Assembly (NCBI RefSeq): GCF_900156395.1
Contig: NZ_FTNL01000028.1
Location: 1 to 38,145 of the forward strand
Reading direction: 5' to 3'
Source of the DNA: Fluoribacter gormanii
Lineage (GTDB): Bacteria; Pseudomonadota; Gammaproteobacteria; Legionellales; Legionellaceae
DNA length: 38,145 nucleotides
Below the pieces are notes generated by a model. The model did no database searches, was not told where the DNA came from, and worked only from the letters and a program-made list of their open reading frames with translations. Both the position numbers and the translations under genes were made by a program. Shown in pieces: positions 34,357 through 38,145 of the stretch. Within the stretch, counting starts at the first letter, position 1. Every line of letters starts with the position of its first letter.

Positions 34357-35268
34357 ATGGCTAATGGCGTTATTGCAGAATTAAATGAATTGATTGATTT
34401 AAGACGTTATGTACAATCCATTCATTATCGACCCGAAGGTAAAGCAATACGATCAGGAAATCATTTATCCCAATTACGTGGTCGAGGAATGGATTTTGCC
34501 GAAGTAAGAAATTATCAGGCTGGCGATGAAATACGCCATATGGAATGGCGCGTTACTGCACGGACCGGTAAGCCACACGTCAAAATTTATCAGGAAGAGC
34601 GAGAAAGACCAGTGGTGATCCTCACCGACTTCAATCCCTCGATGATTTTCGGTACGCGCATCGCATTTAAATCAGTCATTGCTGCCCGACTTGCAGCCCT
34701 TCTTGCCTGGACTGTAATAAAGGAAGGCGATAGAGTAGGAGGATTATTCTTCTCGGCTACCGACCACAGTGAGTTTACTCCACGCAGCCGTGATATGGGC
34801 GTACTGCCCTTATTAGCGTCCTTAAGCCGATATACGGATCAGACGGATGAACAACGTGAAGCACAACCAAAACGACTTAGTGATGCATTGGTACGCTTAC
34901 ATCGCGTGGTTAGGCCAGGGAGTATCCTGGTCTTGATTAGTGATTTCTATTCTATGGATAGTGAGTGTGAAAAACATTTAAATCGGTTACGCTATCATAA
35001 TGACATCCTGGCCTATCATATTTGTGACCGTGTGGAGCTTTCTCCACCTAAGCCACAACAATATGCCATAACTAATGGACAGCAAGAGATAATACTTGAT
35101 ACCAGCTTGCACTCAGTGAACACCGCATATGAGCAGTATTGCCAGCAACGTATAGAGCACTTGCAAGCTCAATTACGACGCTTACACATTCAATATGTTC
35201 AGGTTACAGCAGATGTTGATTTGGCTCCTTTAGTACGCCAGACGTTCCCCAGGAGGTCCCGTGGCTAA
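34357..35268 (+). CDS. DUF58 protein of the Bat operon
   Basis: 303 residues from ATG 34357. The family signature GRGMDFAEVRNYQAGDEIRHMEWRVTART is intact, followed by a VWA-like fold (VVILTDFNPSMIFG) in which the MIDAS first triad is DFNPS. Cytoplasmic adaptor to the MoxR ATPase. A TTG at 34315 would lengthen it by 14 residues; ATG 34357 has GAGG five bases ahead. It overlaps the next gene by 8 bases. Confidence 0.9.
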   Translation: MANGVIAELNELIDLRRYVQSIHYRPEGKAIRSGNHLSQLRGRGMDFAEVRNYQAGDEIRHMEWRVTARTGKPHVKIYQEERERPVVILTDFNPSMIFGTRIAFKSVIAARLAALLAWTVIKEGDRVGGLFFSATDHSEFTPRSRDMGVLPLLASLSRYTDQTDEQREAQPKRLSDALVRLHRVVRPGSILVLISDFYSMDSECEKHLNRLRYHNDILAYHICDRVELSPPKPQQYAITNGQQEIILDTSLHSVNTAYEQYCQQRIEHLQAQLRRLHIQYVQVTADVDLAPLVRQTFPRRSRG

Positions 35269-35746
35269 TACCGATCCTCTGGCGCAGTTAAAAGACATTC
35301 ATCTACCCACGCCAATTGGTTGGTGGCCGATGGCTCCTGGGTGGTATATTTTGATTGCCCTTGTCTTATTTTTAGTAATGGTACTCGCTTATGGTATTTA
35401 TAAAAAACATCGCAATGCTTTAGCTAAAAAGCAGGCCCTGCTTTTATTAAAGAACTATCAAAACCAATATGAGAACGAACAAAATGGCGCCCAGGCGAGT
35501 GCACATATTTCAGAATTATTACGCCGAGTCGCTCTTGTCTATTATCCAAGAGAACAAGTTGCGAGTTTGCATGGGGACGAATGGCTTACATTTTTAAAAG
35601 AAACGAGCAAAAATATTGATTTCAATTCGGTAAAGGACTTACTACTCGATGCCCCTTTTAAGACACGAGAAAACATGGATCTCAAACCATTATTCGACGC
35701 GGCACAACTGTGGATTAAACAAAGAGGGGTGCCATGTTCGAATTAG
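35261..35746 (+). CDS. DUF4381-like membrane protein
   Basis: 161 residues. A short N-terminal lead with PIGWWPMAPGWY precedes one membrane helix (about 28-46), then a helical cytoplasmic domain. The TPIGWWPxAPGW text is typical of DUF4381 proteins that sit between DUF58 and the VWA genes in Bat clusters. The exact role is unknown. Overlaps both neighbours. Confidence 0.85.
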   Translation: MANTDPLAQLKDIHLPTPIGWWPMAPGWYILIALVLFLVMVLAYGIYKKHRNALAKKQALLLLKNYQNQYENEQNGAQASAHISELLRRVALVYYPREQVASLHGDEWLTFLKETSKNIDFNSVKDLLLDAPFKTRENMDLKPLFDAAQLWIKQRGVPCSN

Positions 35747-36762
35747 TTAACCCTTGGGTTTTAATACTCATTCCTTTACCTTTAATCTTTTGGTTTTTGA
35801 TGCCAAGAGCCAAAGTACAATTGCCTGCTGCGTTGAAAGTACCTTTCTTTGCGGCCATGACTCACATTGCAGATCAAGAAAAGCGTTCTGTTTCAGCCCA
35901 ATATTCATTGCTCATCCCGGCCATAATATGGATATTATTGGTCATTGCTTTAGCAGGCCCTCGCTGGATTGGCGCTCCCAAACCCATCTCTCGTGAGGGT
36001 TTTAACATCATGATGGCTTTAGATTTATCTGGCAGTATGGAAATTCCCGATATGCTCTTACATGGACGACCCGTAAGTCGTTTAAGTGTTGTAAAAAGTG
36101 CTGCTGAACAATTTGTACAAGAACGAACTGGCGACAAAATTGGTTTAATTCTCTTTGGTACTCGTGCTTATTTGCAAACCCCTCTTACCTATGATCGGCA
36201 TAGCATTCTCTTACGGCTTGAAGATGCTACTGCCGGGCTTGCAGGTAAAACAACATCGATCGGTGACGCCGTTGGTCTTGCTGTAAAACGATTAAATCAT
36301 GTACCCAAAAAAGGAAGAATTCTTATTTTATTGACCGATGGAGCTAATAACTCTGGTGTACTTGCGCCGTTAAAAGCGGCTGAATTGGCCAAAGAAGAAG
36401 GAATCAAAATCTATACAATAGGTTTAGGATCCGAAGCAGATTCAAGAGCCTTAGTTGGTGATTTTATAATGCAAAATGCTTCAGCAGATTTGGATGAAGA
36501 AACATTAAGAAAAATGTCTGACATGACTGAAGGTCAGTATTTCCGCGCTACAGATACTGAAACATTACATTCAATTTATAATACAATTAATCAGTTGGAG
36601 ACTATAAATCAGGAACAGGCTACAGTTCGTCCCCAAAAGGAATATTACCCTTGGTTTGTCGGCTTTGCATTATTGCTTTGTTTCTGCTGGCTATTGAGAA
36701 AAGCCGATTTAAGATTGGGCACACGAGCTACGATGACCGATCGGGAGGCCTTAAAGTCATGA
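35734..36762 (+). CDS. VWA membrane protein, BatA-like
   Basis: 342 residues. Two N-terminal hydrophobic helices, a periplasmic or cytoplasmic VWA domain with a complete MIDAS (DLSGSM near residue 93, later T and D), and a C-terminal helix (~308-326). In other bacteria BatA proteins are tied to aerotolerance or envelope stress resistance. It starts 13 bases inside the DUF4381-like gene and its stop overlaps the next start (ATGA). Confidence 0.9.
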   Translation: MFELVNPWVLILIPLPLIFWFLMPRAKVQLPAALKVPFFAAMTHIADQEKRSVSAQYSLLIPAIIWILLVIALAGPRWIGAPKPISREGFNIMMALDLSGSMEIPDMLLHGRPVSRLSVVKSAAEQFVQERTGDKIGLILFGTRAYLQTPLTYDRHSILLRLEDATAGLAGKTTSIGDAVGLAVKRLNHVPKKGRILILLTDGANNSGVLAPLKAAELAKEEGIKIYTIGLGSEADSRALVGDFIMQNASADLDEETLRKMSDMTEGQYFRATDTETLHSIYNTINQLETINQEQATVRPQKEYYPWFVGFALLLCFCWLLRKADLRLGTRATMTDREALKS

Positions 36763-37688
36763 TTGCAACTTTTCATTTTTTAAGGCCCTGGTGGCTGTTA
36801 ATGATTTTGCCTTTGATGGGATTAGTTTTGGTTTTATGGCGGCAAAAACCTAAGTTACATGCTTGGTCGGAAGTGTGCGATCCACATTTGCTGAATCATC
36901 TACTGCAAAAAAAAGGGCAAGGACAACGTATGAACTCGCTGCTATGTCTGTTTTTAAGTATTCTGTTTATGATTTTTAGCATTGCTGGCCCTGTCTGGTA
37001 TAAGCTGCCCGTAGCAACCTATAAACCAATACAACCTAGAGTTCTAGTTTTGGATATGTCTGACAATATGATGGCTAATGACTTAACACCCAATCGTCTA
37101 AGTCGTGCCAAATTTAAACTTCATGATTTATTTGCCCACAAAGATGTAGGTCAATTTGGTCTTATAGTCTTTACTAGCGAGCCGTTTGTTGTCTCTCCGC
37201 TAACTGATGACGGGCATACTATTTCCTCCTTACTTTCTTCATTAACTCCAGATATCATGCCAGTAACTGGACAAAACCTTGATAGCGCCTTGAATGAAGC
37301 CCGTAATTTGATCAAACAAGCGGGTTATAACCAGGGGCAAATTTTGGTATTAACGGCAGATACCCCTTCCAGTGCATCAATCGCCCTAGCGAAAAAATTA
37401 GCTGAATCAGGTATTTACTCATCAATTATGCCAGTCAAAGCAGATAAGAATTTGAATCCTCTATTTGAGCGTTTTGCTGATGCAGGTAATGGACAATTGG
37501 TAAAATATTCCTCCGATTCAAGCGATTTGGAGCAGTGGCTTAAATCCAGTAATAACAATGAATTTGCCCTAAGCGAAAATGAAGATATTCCTCTTTGGCG
37601 TGATGAGGGACGTTGGTTTTTAATACCTGCGCTGCTGTTCCTTTTGCCTGTGTTTCGACGTGGTTGGATACAGAGGGTCGTTGTATGA
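36759..37688 (+). CDS. VWA membrane protein, BatB-like
   Basis: 309 residues from ATG 36759, whose first bases overlap the previous stop; an earlier ATG at 36651 is out of keeping with the operon's coupling. Layout as BatA: N-terminal helices, VWA domain, C-terminal helix. The MIDAS first triad reads DMSDN rather than DxSxS: the last serine is Asn. The following MANDLTPNRLSRAKF is typical of BatB. Stop overlaps the TPR gene start (ATGA). Confidence 0.88.
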   Translation: MIATFHFLRPWWLLMILPLMGLVLVLWRQKPKLHAWSEVCDPHLLNHLLQKKGQGQRMNSLLCLFLSILFMIFSIAGPVWYKLPVATYKPIQPRVLVLDMSDNMMANDLTPNRLSRAKFKLHDLFAHKDVGQFGLIVFTSEPFVVSPLTDDGHTISSLLSSLTPDIMPVTGQNLDSALNEARNLIKQAGYNQGQILVLTADTPSSASIALAKKLAESGIYSSIMPVKADKNLNPLFERFADAGNGQLVKYSSDSSDLEQWLKSSNNNEFALSENEDIPLWRDEGRWFLIPALLFLLPVFRRGWIQRVVV

Positions 37689-38145
37689 TACGTTTCATTA
37701 TTCTTTTATTCACCTCATTCTTTTCTTTAGCTACTCATGCCTTTAGTTGGCACGACTTATGGTCTACATCGGATCAACAAGGGCAAGCGTTGATGGAAAA
37801 AAATCAATTTAAACAGGCGAAGGAAACCTTCACACGTAATGATTGGGCCGCAACTGCAGCCTATCGCGCAGGTGATTATCAAAAAGCGGCCGAGTTATAT
37901 CAGGATTTAAAAAATGAACAAGGCTATTATAACCAAGGCAACGCCCTGGCTCATATGGGACAATATGAAGAAGCAATTAAATCCTATGATAAGGCATTGG
38001 CAATCAATTCAGCAAATCAGGATGCCATTCATAATCGTAAGTTAGTTGAAGATCTTTTGAAAAAAGATAAAGAAAAAAACCAAAACAAAGATCAACAAAA
38101 CAAAGATCAGCAAAACAAAGATCAGCAAAACAAAGATCAGCAAAA
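37685..38145 (+). CDS. TPR protein of the Bat operon, BatC-like (partial)
   Basis: At least 153 residues, open at the right edge. A signal peptide (FIILLFTSFFSLATHAFS), then TPR-like helices: QALMEKNQFKQAKETF, AAYRAGDYQKAAELY and ALAHMGQYEEAIKSYDKAL. From about residue 120 it becomes Lys/Asp/Gln-rich and ends in tandem NKDQQ repeats. Periplasmic TPR subunits close many Bat operons. Translation is coupled to BatB by ATGA. Confidence 0.88.
   Translation, partial: MIRFIILLFTSFFSLATHAFSWHDLWSTSDQQGQALMEKNQFKQAKETFTRNDWAATAAYRAGDYQKAAELYQDLKNEQGYYNQGNALAHMGQYEEAIKSYDKALAINSANQDAIHNRKLVEDLLKKDKEKNQNKDQQNKDQQNKDQQNKDQQ
38084..38143 (+). repeat. 15-bp in-frame tandem repeat (NKDQQ)
   Basis: Four units of AACAAAGATCAGCAA (the first has CAA for CAG) encode NKDQQ. 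The array continues to the window edge, so the true copy number is not visible. Because the unit is a multiple of three, copy changes alter length, not frame. Confidence 0.9.

Noticed and set aside
38084..38145. Regular direct repeats that could suggest a CRISPR array
   Set aside because: The units are contiguous without spacers and encode NKDQQ in frame.
1..38145. tRNA and rRNA genes, CRISPR, prophage
   Set aside because: None was found on reading both strands: no T-loop type GGTTCGAATCC with a matching acceptor stem, no spacer-bearing repeats, and no phage structural genes or integrase.
33259..38145. MoxR-VWA operon as a new defence system
   Set aside because: The full order MoxR, DUF58, DUF4381-like, VWA, VWA, TPR is the known Bat arrangement; no nuclease or toxin effector is attached.

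Overview
The window reads as an ordinary chromosomal segment of a low-GC gammaproteobacterium, most probably a Legionella or close relative. The reasons are the AT-rich base composition with typical gammaproteobacterial housekeeping genes, the conserved rppH-ptsP-lgt-thyA order, a secreted T2-type ribonuclease, dispersed Legionella-like intergenic repeats, and several large proteins of unknown function that look like Dot/Icm effector candidates (membrane segments with coiled coils or long charged/Ser-rich tails). The species assignment is inference; no rRNA or tRNA gene is present to confirm it.

Layout. 1-121: the edge of an insertion sequence, with the first codons of an IS481-like transposase leaving the window on the left and two 25-bp end repeats. 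0.2-6.4 kb, all on the minus strand: a DUF2807-like lipoprotein, a T2 ribonuclease, an 823-residue membrane/coiled-coil protein of unknown function, and manC for GDP-mannose. 6.7-17.3 kb, all plus: queC, an orphan 284-residue membrane protein with a good promoter and a CpxR-like box, metG-rnfB-nth as an overlapping operon, a YiiX-like papain-fold hydrolase, an orphan 573-residue protein followed closely by an ArsB/NhaD-type permease, and a membrane protein that looks like two YhhQ/VUT-like halves fused in tandem. 17.5-21.0 kb: glmU (minus), an orphan 275-residue soluble protein (plus), ansA (minus). 21.4-25.9 kb: rppH, ptsP, lgt, thyA (plus). 25.9-26.15 kb: two copies of a palindromic ~80-bp repeat. 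26.2-30.5 kb (minus): a tight operon midA - PTPS-like - priA - hotdog thioesterase. 30.6-31.4 kb (plus): a pteridine reductase-like SDR, divergent from that operon. 31.6-32.5 kb (minus): a tRNA-dihydrouridine synthase. 32.6-33.1 kb: a small helical HEPN-like protein. 33.3-38.1 kb (plus): a Bat-type operon (MoxR ATPase, DUF58, DUF4381-like, two VWA membrane proteins, TPR protein) whose last gene runs off the right edge.

Working together. The Bat operon is translationally coupled by short overlaps and probably encodes one envelope-associated complex. The pterin-related genes (PTPS-like protein with an ExxHGH motif, the pteridine reductase and, further off, thyA) suggest a local pterin/folate theme; the PTPS-like protein carries the signature of the type that replaces dihydroneopterin aldolase, but lacks a conserved glutamate. 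queC and the YhhQ/VUT-like protein could both relate to queuosine, though they are 9 kb apart. The best candidates for undescribed biology are the orphan proteins at 2217-4688, 7612-8466, 12698-14419 and 18952-19779, the duplicated transporter-like protein, and the unusual PTPS paralogue.
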